From: an uncultured Coriobacteriaceae bacterium
GTDB taxonomy: Bacteria > Actinomycetota > Coriobacteriia > Coriobacteriales > Atopobiaceae
Direction of reading: 5' to 3'
Length of the DNA stretch: 19,054 bases
Assembly: GCA_900549525.1 (NCBI GenBank)
Contig: UWSJ01000034.1
Location: 1 to 19,054 of the forward strand
This document shows positions 7,252 to 13,109 of this stretch, piece by piece (the stretch's first letter is position 1; every line of letters begins with the position of its first letter). The position numbers and the translations under genes are program-made. Below the pieces are notes generated by a model. It did no database searches. It was not told where the DNA came from and saw only the letters and a program-made list of their open reading frames with translations.

Positions 7252-7776
7252 TTACTTCTTGTTGGAACGCTCTGCGGCACCGCCCGCGGCTTCTCCCCTC
7301 GAGAGCTGGGACGAGCGCCTGGCCCGGGACCTCAAGCTGTCCGGGTTAATGCGGCCTTCCATATCGACGAGGGCTTGGCAGAGCTCCGAGCCCCCATCGA
7401 TATAGTCGCCTTGAACCCAATACCTACCCTTAAGCAGGCCGCCGCCGTTGATACGCACGTAGGCACGGTCGTTGCCCATCTCGCGGACGGAGAACTCGTG
7501 GATGTCGGCCAGTCGGAAGGTGTCGGTACGCCCGAATGCGGTGAACGACACCTCATCGTCAGAGACAGTCACCTCGCGTGGGTAGGAGCGCGAGATAAAC
7601 GTGTTGAAAACTGCGTAGGCTGCAATGACGGCGACGACGGCCATGAGCGGCGGGAGGAACGAGAAGAGCGGCGACGCGAGCACGAGACTCGCAACGGCCA
7701 CGAAGGCACAGAACCAGCCCGTGATGGTGATACCAACGAGGTACAGCTTGTCGTCGTATCGGTACGTCTTCTGCAT
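7252..7776 (-). CDS. Small membrane protein with C-terminal PH-like domain, function unknown
   Basis: This 174-residue protein is not a recognised family member to me. Two hydrophobic helices (about 12-34 and 41-61) form a hairpin in the membrane. A mostly beta region follows (about 66-143: REVTVSDDEVSFTAFG, DTFRLADIHEFSV, AYVRING), similar in layout to the bacterial PH-like domains found after two-helix anchors. The last 30 residues are Arg/Ser/Lys-rich and probably disordered. GGGGAGG before the ATG and the 28-base gap to the aldolase make it a real gene, cotranscribed with the aldolase and EIIA. A terminator separates it from EIIC. It could tether or sense PTS activity at the membrane, but that is speculation from position only. 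Confidence 0.75.
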   Translation of the reverse strand: MQKTYRYDDKLYLVGITITGWFCAFVAVASLVLASPLFSFLPPLMAVVAVIAAYAVFNTFISRSYPREVTVSDDEVSFTAFGRTDTFRLADIHEFSVREMGNDRAYVRINGGGLLKGRYWVQGDYIDGGSELCQALVDMEGRINPDSLRSRARRSSQLSRGEAAGGAAERSNKK

Positions 7777-7795
7777 GGTCGCGCCTCCCCTGTCA

Positions 7796-7827
7796 CGTGA
7801 TGCCCAGATGCGTGATGCGCAGTCACG
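7796..7827. repeat. Short direct and inverted repeats before the membrane-protein gene
   Basis: CGTGATGCCCAG (7796-7807) and CGTGATGCGCAG (7811-7822) are direct repeats with a 15-base period. They overlap the palindrome TCACGTGA (7793-7800) and the small hairpin CGTGA/TCACG (7811-7815, 7823-7827). They lie between the upstream terminator and the ribosome site of the next gene, so an operator role is possible. Confidence 0.35.
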
Positions 7828-7869
7828 AAATCGTCGAAATAGCCAAACGGATGAAGCTCAAAACGAAGC

Positions 7870-7914
7870 AACAAAATACCGCCCGCACCCGCTGCAAGGC
7901 GCGGACACGGGCGG
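7870..7914 (-). terminator. Rho-independent terminator directly after EIIC, inside the PTS cluster
   Basis: On the minus strand, 13 bases after the EIIC stop, CCGCCCG pairs with CGGGCGG (7908-7914 with 7879-7885), with an inner CCGC/GCGG stem, followed by TATTTTGTT. This is a standard terminator. It should separate an upstream transcript (TIM homologue to EIIC) from the three downstream genes, by partial read-through or because those genes have a promoter at 7777-7870. Confidence 0.8.
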
Positions 7915-7927
7915 CTCACAAGCCGTG

Positions 7928-9343
7928 CTACTTGCTCTCAGCGGCAGCCTCGGCCTCGTGCATGGCCTTGGCCTCCTTGAGGATGCGAGCGCGGTTCCAG
8001 ACCATCATGGCCACGGCAACAACGCCGGGAACCACGAGGCCGATGCCGTTACCAAGCGCGCCGACGCGAGCGATGACCCAGGTGAGCGGGTTAGCGCCAT
8101 CGCAGATCGAGGAAATCGCGGCGGCACCACCCATGTCGAAGTTCACGTTCGCGGCAGCGGTGGTGATGAGCGGCGAGAGGTCGGTGGCGATGTAGAAGCC
8201 CACGGCGAGGACGACGACGCCGACGAGCAGGCCACGGAAGCCGTTCTCGTTCACGATCGGGGTGATGAGCACGAGCATGTAAGGAATGCACGCGAGGTCA
8301 GCCAGAGGCACGACCTTGTTGCCCGGCAGGATGAAGGCCAGGAAGACGGCGACCGGGACGAGGATGAGGGCCATCGTCAGCGTGACAGGGTGGCCGGTAC
8401 CCACGGCGGAGTCGAGGCCGATGTAGATCTTGCCACGGTTCTGGAAGCGCTTCTGGATGATGCCGGAAGCAGCGTCAGAGATGGGCATGAGGCCCTCCAT
8501 GAGCAGGGAGGCCATCTTCGGGATGAGCACCATGACAGCGCCCATGGAAACGGCCATCGAGAGGATGGAGGGGATGGTCTTGCCGTCGGCCGTGGTGCCG
8601 GGCAGGACGCCATAGCCGGCGAGGATGCCAATGATCAGGCCGATGATGGAGCCAAGCAGAACGGGCTCGCCGAAGACGCCGAACTTCTTCTGCATGGTGC
8701 GAACGTTGATGTCAACGTCCCTGAGGCCGGGGATGCGATCGATGACCCAGTTCACGGCAGCAGCGATGGGCGCATAGGCGCCGGAGAAGCCGTGAGGGAT
8801 GGAGACGCCGGGAAGACCAAGGGACTTCTCGACCTGCGGGGCGGTGACGTCACCGATGATGAGGACGACGACCTCGTTGATGATGGCGGCAACGATGCCG
8901 AGGGCAACGTTGTTGGTGAGGATGGCCACCAGCGCGCCAGTGAAGGCGAAGTGCCAGTAGTTCCAGATATCGACGTCAGCGGTCTGCGTGGTGTTCGTGA
9001 GCAGCATGATGACGTTCACGAGCAGGCCAAGCGGGATGATGATCGTGCCAACGACGGAGCCCATGGCGATGGCGGAGGCGGCAGGCCAGCCCACGTCCAT
9101 CACGGAGAGCTCGAGGCCGAAGCGCGTGACCATCGCGTTCACGCCACCGGCGAGGTCGGTGCCCATGAGCTGGTTAATGACCAGGTTAAGGCCGATGAAG
9201 CCGATGCCAACGGTGAGACCGGCCTTGAGGCTCTTGCCGAAGCCGGCGCCGAAGCACACGCCGAGAATCGTGAGGACGATGGGCATCACAACAGAGACGC
9301 CCAGGCTCGATAGGCCAGAGAAGAAGCCAACGATTGCGTCCAT
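7928..9343 (-). CDS. PTS EIIC permease, galactitol class (GatC/SgcC-like)
   Basis: A 471-residue integral membrane EIIC of the EIIC-GAT family, which carries the sugar or polyol across the membrane for phosphorylation by EIIB. About 11-12 hydrophobic helices are visible. Family-typical segments include GLTVGIGFIGLNLVINQL near residues 43-60, FGEPVLLGSIIG in the middle, GTGHPVTLTMALILVPVA, and LPGNKVVPLADLA before the last third. The C-terminal 25 residues are charged and cytosolic. The start is ATG 9343, with GGAAGG before it. A longer frame reaching 9427 has no ribosome site and would add a non-hydrophobic Arg-rich leader. It lies 85 bases after EIIB, across a small hairpin, and is followed by a strong terminator. 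Substrate not predictable beyond a polyol or pentose/hexose-like compound. Confidence 0.92.
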   Translation of the reverse strand: MDAIVGFFSGLSSLGVSVVMPIVLTILGVCFGAGFGKSLKAGLTVGIGFIGLNLVINQLMGTDLAGGVNAMVTRFGLELSVMDVGWPAASAIAMGSVVGTIIIPLGLLVNVIMLLTNTTQTADVDIWNYWHFAFTGALVAILTNNVALGIVAAIINEVVVLIIGDVTAPQVEKSLGLPGVSIPHGFSGAYAPIAAAVNWVIDRIPGLRDVDINVRTMQKKFGVFGEPVLLGSIIGLIIGILAGYGVLPGTTADGKTIPSILSMAVSMGAVMVLIPKMASLLMEGLMPISDAASGIIQKRFQNRGKIYIGLDSAVGTGHPVTLTMALILVPVAVFLAFILPGNKVVPLADLACIPYMLVLITPIVNENGFRGLLVGVVVLAVGFYIATDLSPLITTAAANVNFDMGGAAAISSICDGANPLTWVIARVGALGNGIGLVVPGVVAVAMMVWNRARILKEAKAMHEAEAAAESK

Positions 9344-9393
9344 CAGTACCTTCCTTCCTAACAGAAACACCTGCGCACCAGCGTCAAGCCGAG

Positions 9394-9407
9394 GCGCAAC
9401 CTTGCGC
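9394..9407 (-). other. Intercistronic hairpin between EIIB and EIIC
   Basis: GCGCAA and TTGCGC (9394-9399, 9402-9407) form a perfect 6-bp inverted repeat with a 2-base centre, 20 bases after the EIIB stop and 50 before the EIIC start. No T-run follows on the minus strand, so RNA stability or processing is likelier than termination. Confidence 0.35.
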
Positions 9408-9428
9408 GAAAACCGAGACGGCTCCACG

Positions 9429-9713
9429 CTACTTCTTCATGAACTCGAGAATCTCCTGCTCAGCGTTGGCCTTGCCCATGCCGGTGAGGAAGGGGATGCC
9501 CGAGATGAAGGGGCAGCCGAGACCGTCAGGCTTGACGGTGGTAGCGATAACGAGGTCGGCGCTCTGCGACTTGGCGACGGCGTCCGAGATGGAGCACTGG
9601 TCGATGTGGTAGTCACCGGCGTAGCCGTTGGCGTCGAGAAGGTCCTTGACCTTGGCGGCGACGGCCGTGGAGGTGGCGACACCAGAGCCACAGGCCAGGA
9701 TGATGTTCTTCAT
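9429..9713 (-). CDS. PTS EIIB component, galactitol class
   Basis: A 94-residue soluble EIIB of the lactose/galactitol-type fold, the usual length for GatB. The phosphocysteine loop stands at the N-terminus as ILACGSGVATST, with C8 as the residue that takes phosphate from EIIA and gives it to the sugar bound in EIIC. CPFISGIPFLTGMG (67-80) is typical of GatB-like proteins. GAAGGAG precedes the ATG. It sits between the YjbQ-type gene (126-base gap holding hairpins) and EIIC (85-base gap). Together with the neighbouring EIIC and the EIIA 3 kb further on, it completes a three-protein Enzyme II. Confidence 0.93.
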   Translation of the reverse strand: MKNIILACGSGVATSTAVAAKVKDLLDANGYAGDYHIDQCSISDAVAKSQSADLVIATTVKPDGLGCPFISGIPFLTGMGKANAEQEILEFMKK

Positions 9714-9729
9714 GGTAGTACTCCTTCTC

Positions 9730-9780
9730 TCGGGCGCCCTCTCCCGAAGACGCCAGCTACCGTTCCGGGGACGAGCCCCG
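9730..9780 (-). other. Hairpins in the leader between yjbQ-like gene and EIIB
   Basis: The 126-base gap holds two stem-loops, TCGGG/CCCGA (9730-9734, 9743-9747) and CGGGG/CCCCG (9766-9770, 9776-9780, loop ACGAG), and the 10-base palindrome GAGCGCGCTC just beyond. They end close to the EIIB ribosome site. They could raise EIIB mRNA stability or mask the site. There is no T-run. Confidence 0.35.
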
Positions 9781-9839
9781 AAGTCGAGCGCGCTCCCCGC
9801 CGCTTCGACGGAACCGCGCGCGTCATACCCGATTGGGGG

Positions 9840-10358
9840 CTACTCCCCCATCACGACGACCTTGACGCGGCGGGTGCGCTCGCGCGTGCGGTCGAAGTCG
9901 ACGAAGAAGATGCTCGCGAGGCCGTTCGTCTCGAGCTTGCCGCCCGCGACCTCGAAGACCTGGCTGCGGCCGACGAGCGTGGAGCGCAGGTGGGCGTCGC
10001 CGTTCCAGAGGGACTTGCGGCCGTCCGGGAGGTACGAGGCACCGTTGGGCCACGACTCGACCTCCTCGAAGTGACGCTCACCGGGATAGCGATACGTGCT
10101 CCAGTTCTTCTGCTCCGGGAAGATCTTGTTAAGGCCGTCGGAGAGGTCGGCCTGCAGGAAGGTGTCGCCTGCAGGGGTGTGATCGTGGTCGAACTCGTCC
10201 TCGTAGACCGCGCAGGTGGTATGGCAGGAGATGACGGTGACCGTGCCCTCCTTGATGCCACTTTCCTCGACGACCTTGTTGACCTCCTCGGTCACGTCAA
10301 CATACGTCGGCTTATCAGCCTCGGTCTTGAGCGAGAACTCACCCTTGTAGACGGTCAT
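9840..10358 (-). CDS. YjbQ/UPF0047 family protein
   Basis: A 172-residue member of the YjbQ (UPF0047) family. Conserved marks are SCHTTCAVYEDE (44-55), where H46 and T47-T48 match the HTS/HTT motif, NGDAHLRSTLVG (119-130), where D121 and H123 match the NxDAH motif, and the closing strands up to RRVKVVVMG. E. coli YjbQ can give weak thiamine-phosphate synthase activity, hence the common label, but the true role in sugar loci is not known. Family members are usually about 135-140 residues. The extra ~30 residues fall between the two motifs (roughly 85-118, containing YPGERHFEEVESWPNGA). The gene starts two bases after the TIM-homologue stop, with AAGGAGG inside that gene, so the two are tightly coupled. 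Confidence 0.85.
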   Translation of the reverse strand: MTVYKGEFSLKTEADKPTYVDVTEEVNKVVEESGIKEGTVTVISCHTTCAVYEDEFDHDHTPAGDTFLQADLSDGLNKIFPEQKNWSTYRYPGERHFEEVESWPNGASYLPDGRKSLWNGDAHLRSTLVGRSQVFEVAGGKLETNGLASIFFVDFDRTRERTRRVKVVVMGE

Positions 10359-10360
10359 GC

Positions 10361-11065
10361 CTAGGCCTCCTTGCAGAAGTCGGTGCGGGCCTTGTCGAGG
10401 GCCGCGAACATCTCGTCAAGCGTGGCGAACGGGTCATCGGCGGCAACGATGCCGGAGGTGCCGCCCGTGCCGTCGGCGCCGTACTTGATGGCGTCGTAGA
10501 CGTTCTGGCCGCTGTGGATGCCGGCGGCCTGGAGCACGAGCGTGTCGGGCGAGACCTCCTTGACGGCCTGCGTGGAGGCACGCATGTAGTCCTCGCCGGC
10601 GACGGTGCCGGTGCCGATGAGGCTCGTGAGCTCACAGACCATCACGTCAGGCTTGAGGGCGGCGATCCACTTGCCCTCCTCGACGGAGTCGGCGCAGACG
10701 ACCGTGAGGATGCCGAGCTCGTTGGCACGCGCGATGGTGGCGGCGAGCTCGTGGGCGGTCGCGGGGTTCTCGGCGTGGTTGAGGAACGTGGCCTTGACGC
10801 CGGCGGCGGCGAGCGCCTCGGGCAGGATGTGACCCATGCCGCGACCCGGCTTCAGGCTCTCCATGTTCTGGGCGCAGGGCACGAGGTGCGGGCAGGTCTC
10901 GATGATGTGCGGCAGGTCGACGAGCTGCGCGGTGAACAGGCAGTCGAAGTCGTACTTCTCGCAGAGCTGGTCAGTCTTGGCAGCCAGCTTGTAGATGTCC
11001 TCACCGTAGAGGTAGGACTTCGGGTTGACGACGAAAAACGGCCTCCTGAGCTTGGCCTTCTCCAT
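10361..11065 (-). CDS. Triose-phosphate isomerase homologue, archaeal-like short form
   Basis: A 234-residue TIM-barrel protein. The catalytic triad of triose-phosphate isomerase is kept: N14/K16 in VVNPKSYL, H97 in FLNHAEN and E145 in CELTSLIGTG, with phosphate-loop segments IGTG and GGTSG. The shortness, the FLNHAEN form and the GxxSGxxVxxAxxxGADG segment (182-199) resemble archaeal rather than standard bacterial TpiA (~250). A second, operon-borne TIM suggests a dedicated role: clearing aldolase triose products, or isomerising another short ketose phosphate as the EryH-type TIM homologues do for erythrulose phosphate. Start ATG 11065 has AAGGAGAG before it; longer frames lack a site. It is the first gene after the palindrome-bearing promoter. 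Confidence 0.85.
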   Translation of the reverse strand: MEKAKLRRPFFVVNPKSYLYGEDIYKLAAKTDQLCEKYDFDCLFTAQLVDLPHIIETCPHLVPCAQNMESLKPGRGMGHILPEALAAAGVKATFLNHAENPATAHELAATIARANELGILTVVCADSVEEGKWIAALKPDVMVCELTSLIGTGTVAGEDYMRASTQAVKEVSPDTLVLQAAGIHSGQNVYDAIKYGADGTGGTSGIVAADDPFATLDEMFAALDKARTDFCKEA

Positions 11066-11145
11066 GTGGCGTCTCTCCTTTGCTTGCCTTTGTCGCACGA
11101 CGCCTGACGCCGTTTGACGTGGACGGTTGCCTTCTGTGTGGAGCA

Positions 11146-11171
11146 ACTTGTTCAACCTAAGCTGAACAAGT
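11146..11171. promoter_or_regulatory. Operator-like palindrome 1 of the PTS operon
   Basis: ACTTGTTCA (11146-11154) and TGAACAAGT (11163-11171) form a perfect 9-bp inverted repeat with an 8-base centre. It lies just downstream of the predicted -10 on the minus strand and covers the expected start of transcription, a position where a bound repressor blocks initiation. Confidence 0.65.
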
Positions 11172-11174
11172 ACT

Positions 11175-11203
11175 TGTATACGCCTGCTTGAACAAGCAGT
11201 GAA
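11175..11203 (-). promoter_or_regulatory. Predicted promoter of the TIM-homologue/YjbQ/PTS operon
   Basis: On the minus strand TTCACT (-35, 11198-11203) and TATACA (-10, 11175-11180) are 17 bases apart, each a 4/6 match to consensus. The expected start near 11168 gives a leader of about 100 bases to the ATG at 11065. Palindromes lie in the spacer and just past the -10. GTACTTGTATAC (11170-11181), overlapping the -10, resembles known HutC-type GntR half-sites with a TTGTATA core. Confidence 0.5.
11184..11199. promoter_or_regulatory. Operator-like palindrome 2 of the PTS operon
   Basis: CTGCTTG and CAAGCAG (11184-11190, 11193-11199) are perfect 7-bp arms around AA. The element fills the spacer between the predicted -35 and -10. 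It shares the TTGAACAAG core with palindrome 1, so one protein could bind both. Confidence 0.65.
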
Positions 11204-11219
11204 GCAAAACCGGACGGCC

Positions 11220-11236
11220 TGCGACGAACGGTCGCA
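11220..11236 (-). other. Small hairpin after gntR
   Basis: TGCGAC/GTCGCA (11220-11225, 11231-11236, loop of 5) lies about 100 bases after the gntR stop. GGTTTTGC follows some 15 bases later on the minus strand, too far for a classical terminator. It may partly separate the gntR and PTS transcripts. Confidence 0.3.
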
Positions 11237-11337
11237 ATTACGCGTTGGACGGTCAGGATGCACTTTTCACTTGACATGATGCATGAGTACGAACTCAAAG
11301 GTAAGACTGAAAAGAGGTAACACGCATTCGAGAAGGG

Positions 11338-12156
11338 CTAATCGGGCTGTACGGCCGTGCCCACGATTGACTGCCCGGGCTTGAGCCACGTGTTGCTCCA
11401 CTCGATCGCAGCGCCGTCTGTGAGTCGGATGCGCTGCTCAAGCACAAGCACCGCAGCAGCCTCGTCGCAACCAAGCAGCTCCCCGTGCTCACGGCCCGCC
11501 ACCCGTGCCTGGTAGCGCATCTCGGCAAGCTTGATGCGCCGACCCGAACAGGTCTCGACGGCGTCAAAGAGCGACTCGGTGACGTAGTCGAAGGCGTCAA
11601 GACCAGGACACTCCACGAGGTTTGACCAGCTCTCCTGACACATGACGGGCTCGTCCCCCACAAGGCGGACGCGCCGCATGAACATCACCGCATCGGTGGA
11701 GTGAATATCCAGCTCGTGCGCCACATCCGCAGGGGCAGGGATGACGCGCTTGTCGATGACGCGCGTCACGAACGACTTGCCCTGCTCCCTGAGGGACTCG
11801 GCGAAGGAAATGGGGCGCACGCCCGCCGCATGTGAGATGCCGGGTTCTGCCACAAAAGTCCCGCGGCCATGCTCCTGCACGAGAAGACCCTCGTCCACCA
11901 GCGACTTGAGAGCACGACGCACCGTCCCCCTCGAGACGCCAAAGTGCTTCATGAGCTCGTGCTCAGAGGGAATTTTCGAGCTCACGGGCCACTCACGGCT
12001 GTAGACCTTCTCGCGCAGGGCGTCGGCCAGCTGCACGTGAAGGACGGAGGATGCCTTTGAGCTACGAGGGGATGTCGCATGAGGGAGACCGTGCGCATCA
12101 AACGGGCGCGGCTCCGCGCTCTCCCGCGCGGCACTCCCGAAAGGCTCTGGAGCCAT
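11338..12156 (-). CDS. GntR-family regulator, HutC subfamily (UTRA domain)
   Basis: A 272-residue one-component regulator. A winged helix-turn-helix of the GntR type occupies about 38-104 (VQLADALREKVY, KIPSEHELMKHFGVSRGTVR, GRGTFVA). An effector-binding UTRA domain follows from about 118 to the end (RPISFAESLREQG, VMFMRRVRLVGDEPVM, LVLEQRIRLTDGAAIEWSNT). HutC-type proteins usually repress nearby sugar genes until a phosphorylated sugar binds. It precedes and points the same way as the PTS operon, whose promoter carries matching palindromes, so it is the likely regulator. I chose ATG 12156 because GAGGGAG stands six bases before it; ATG 12162 is too close to that site and a longer frame to 12240 has none. 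ACTTGTAC (about 12229-12236, minus strand) upstream resembles the operon site, suggesting autoregulation. Confidence 0.9.
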   Translation of the reverse strand: MAPEPFGSAARESAEPRPFDAHGLPHATSPRSSKASSVLHVQLADALREKVYSREWPVSSKIPSEHELMKHFGVSRGTVRRALKSLVDEGLLVQEHGRGTFVAEPGISHAAGVRPISFAESLREQGKSFVTRVIDKRVIPAPADVAHELDIHSTDAVMFMRRVRLVGDEPVMCQESWSNLVECPGLDAFDYVTESLFDAVETCSGRRIKLAEMRYQARVAGREHGELLGCDEAAAVLVLEQRIRLTDGAAIEWSNTWLKPGQSIVGTAVQPD

Positions 12157-12258
12157 GGCCATCTCCCTCGCAAACGGGGCCGCTCCTCGGCGCCTCACAT
12201 GAGCCTGCGGAGTTGTCCTAATTTTTCGGTACAAGTGCAATTTAACATCATTTGTTGA

Positions 12259-13043
12259 GGAACCGCACGTGACGTCCGGGGTGAACGGTATGTCTTGCTC
12301 GACGACGAGGCCAACGCATCCCTGCGCGACTCGACATCACTCGCCAGTTATCCGCGCTCCCGCATCGCAAGCCGTCAAGAGCAGTACTTCGTCCTCCTCG
12401 ACGAGGTTCAGTTTGCCATCTCGAAGGAAGAGCTCAGGGACGAAAGCGAGCCTCCTGGGCTCTACGGCGTTCTTAACGGACTCCTGCGCCTTGGCAACGT
12501 CGACGTGTACGTGACCGGGAGTAACTCCAAGCTGCCTTCAAGCGACGTCATGACGGAGTTCCGCGGCCGTGGCGACGAAGTTCGTGTGCGGCCTCTGTCC
12601 TTTGCCGAGTTCATGCAGGCATACGGCGGCGATAAGTACGAAGGCTGGGCGGAGTACGAAACGCGCGTCTGTCGTTCCGACAGGTGGAGCAGAACCACAT
12701 AATGGAAAACGTCCTGTACAACGAGCTTCGCATGCGCGGCTACTCCGTGGACGTGGGGGTTGTCGAGCGGCGGTCCCAGGTCGATGGCAAGGACGTCCGC
12801 AAGCAGCTGGAGGTCGACTTCGTGGCCAACCTCGGCAGCAACCGCATCTACATTCAGTCCGCCTACCAGATGCCCACGCCCGAGAAGGAGCGCCAGGAGA
12901 AGGCCTCGCTCTACGGCATAGACGACAGCTTCAAGAAGATCGTGCTCGTGAAGGACGTGGTGAAGCCGCTTCATGACGAGAAGGGCGTGCTCACCATGAG
13001 CGTCTACGACTTCCTCCTCAACGCGGACAGCCTGAGCTGGTAG
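12259..13043 (+). pseudogene. Broken AAA_14/DUF4143-type ATPase: 5' end lost, internal out-of-frame deletion
   Basis: Two remnants of one ATPase lie in different frames. The first (from about 12259, frame of 12295) begins past the Walker A region and reads VLLDEVQ (Walker B), VDVYVTGSNSKL (sensor 1), TEFRGRGDEVRVRPLSFAEF and ends near WAEYETR about 12660. The second (frame of 12684, from about 12660) resumes with ARLSFRQVEQNHIMENVLY, KQLEVDFVANLGS and SFKKIVLVKD to the stop at 13041. These are the front-middle and end of a family protein of about 430 residues. About 60 N-terminal residues and roughly 190 middle residues are missing, and the join shifts the frame. CTGTCG/CGACAG at 12669-12683 lies at the join. 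No ribosome site or Walker A remains, so it is inactive as an ATPase. Confidence 0.82.
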
Positions 13044-13109
13044 CTGGTAGGCCCTGCGGAACCCGACCGCGCTGCTGGCACGAGAATGCGCGGCCGCGCG
13101 CGCCACCTG

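Noticed and set aside
7625..9313. 562-codon open frame on the plus strand, rich in Asp, Glu, His and Gly
   Set aside because: It is antisense to EIIC and the membrane-protein gene. The composition is that of a complementary frame in GC-rich DNA, there is no ribosome site, and the opposite strand encodes clear family members.
12295..12702. Intact small protein from a TTG start
   Set aside because: It begins in the middle of an AAA domain without Walker A, has no ribosome site, and its C-terminal part continues in another frame, so it is part of a pseudogene.
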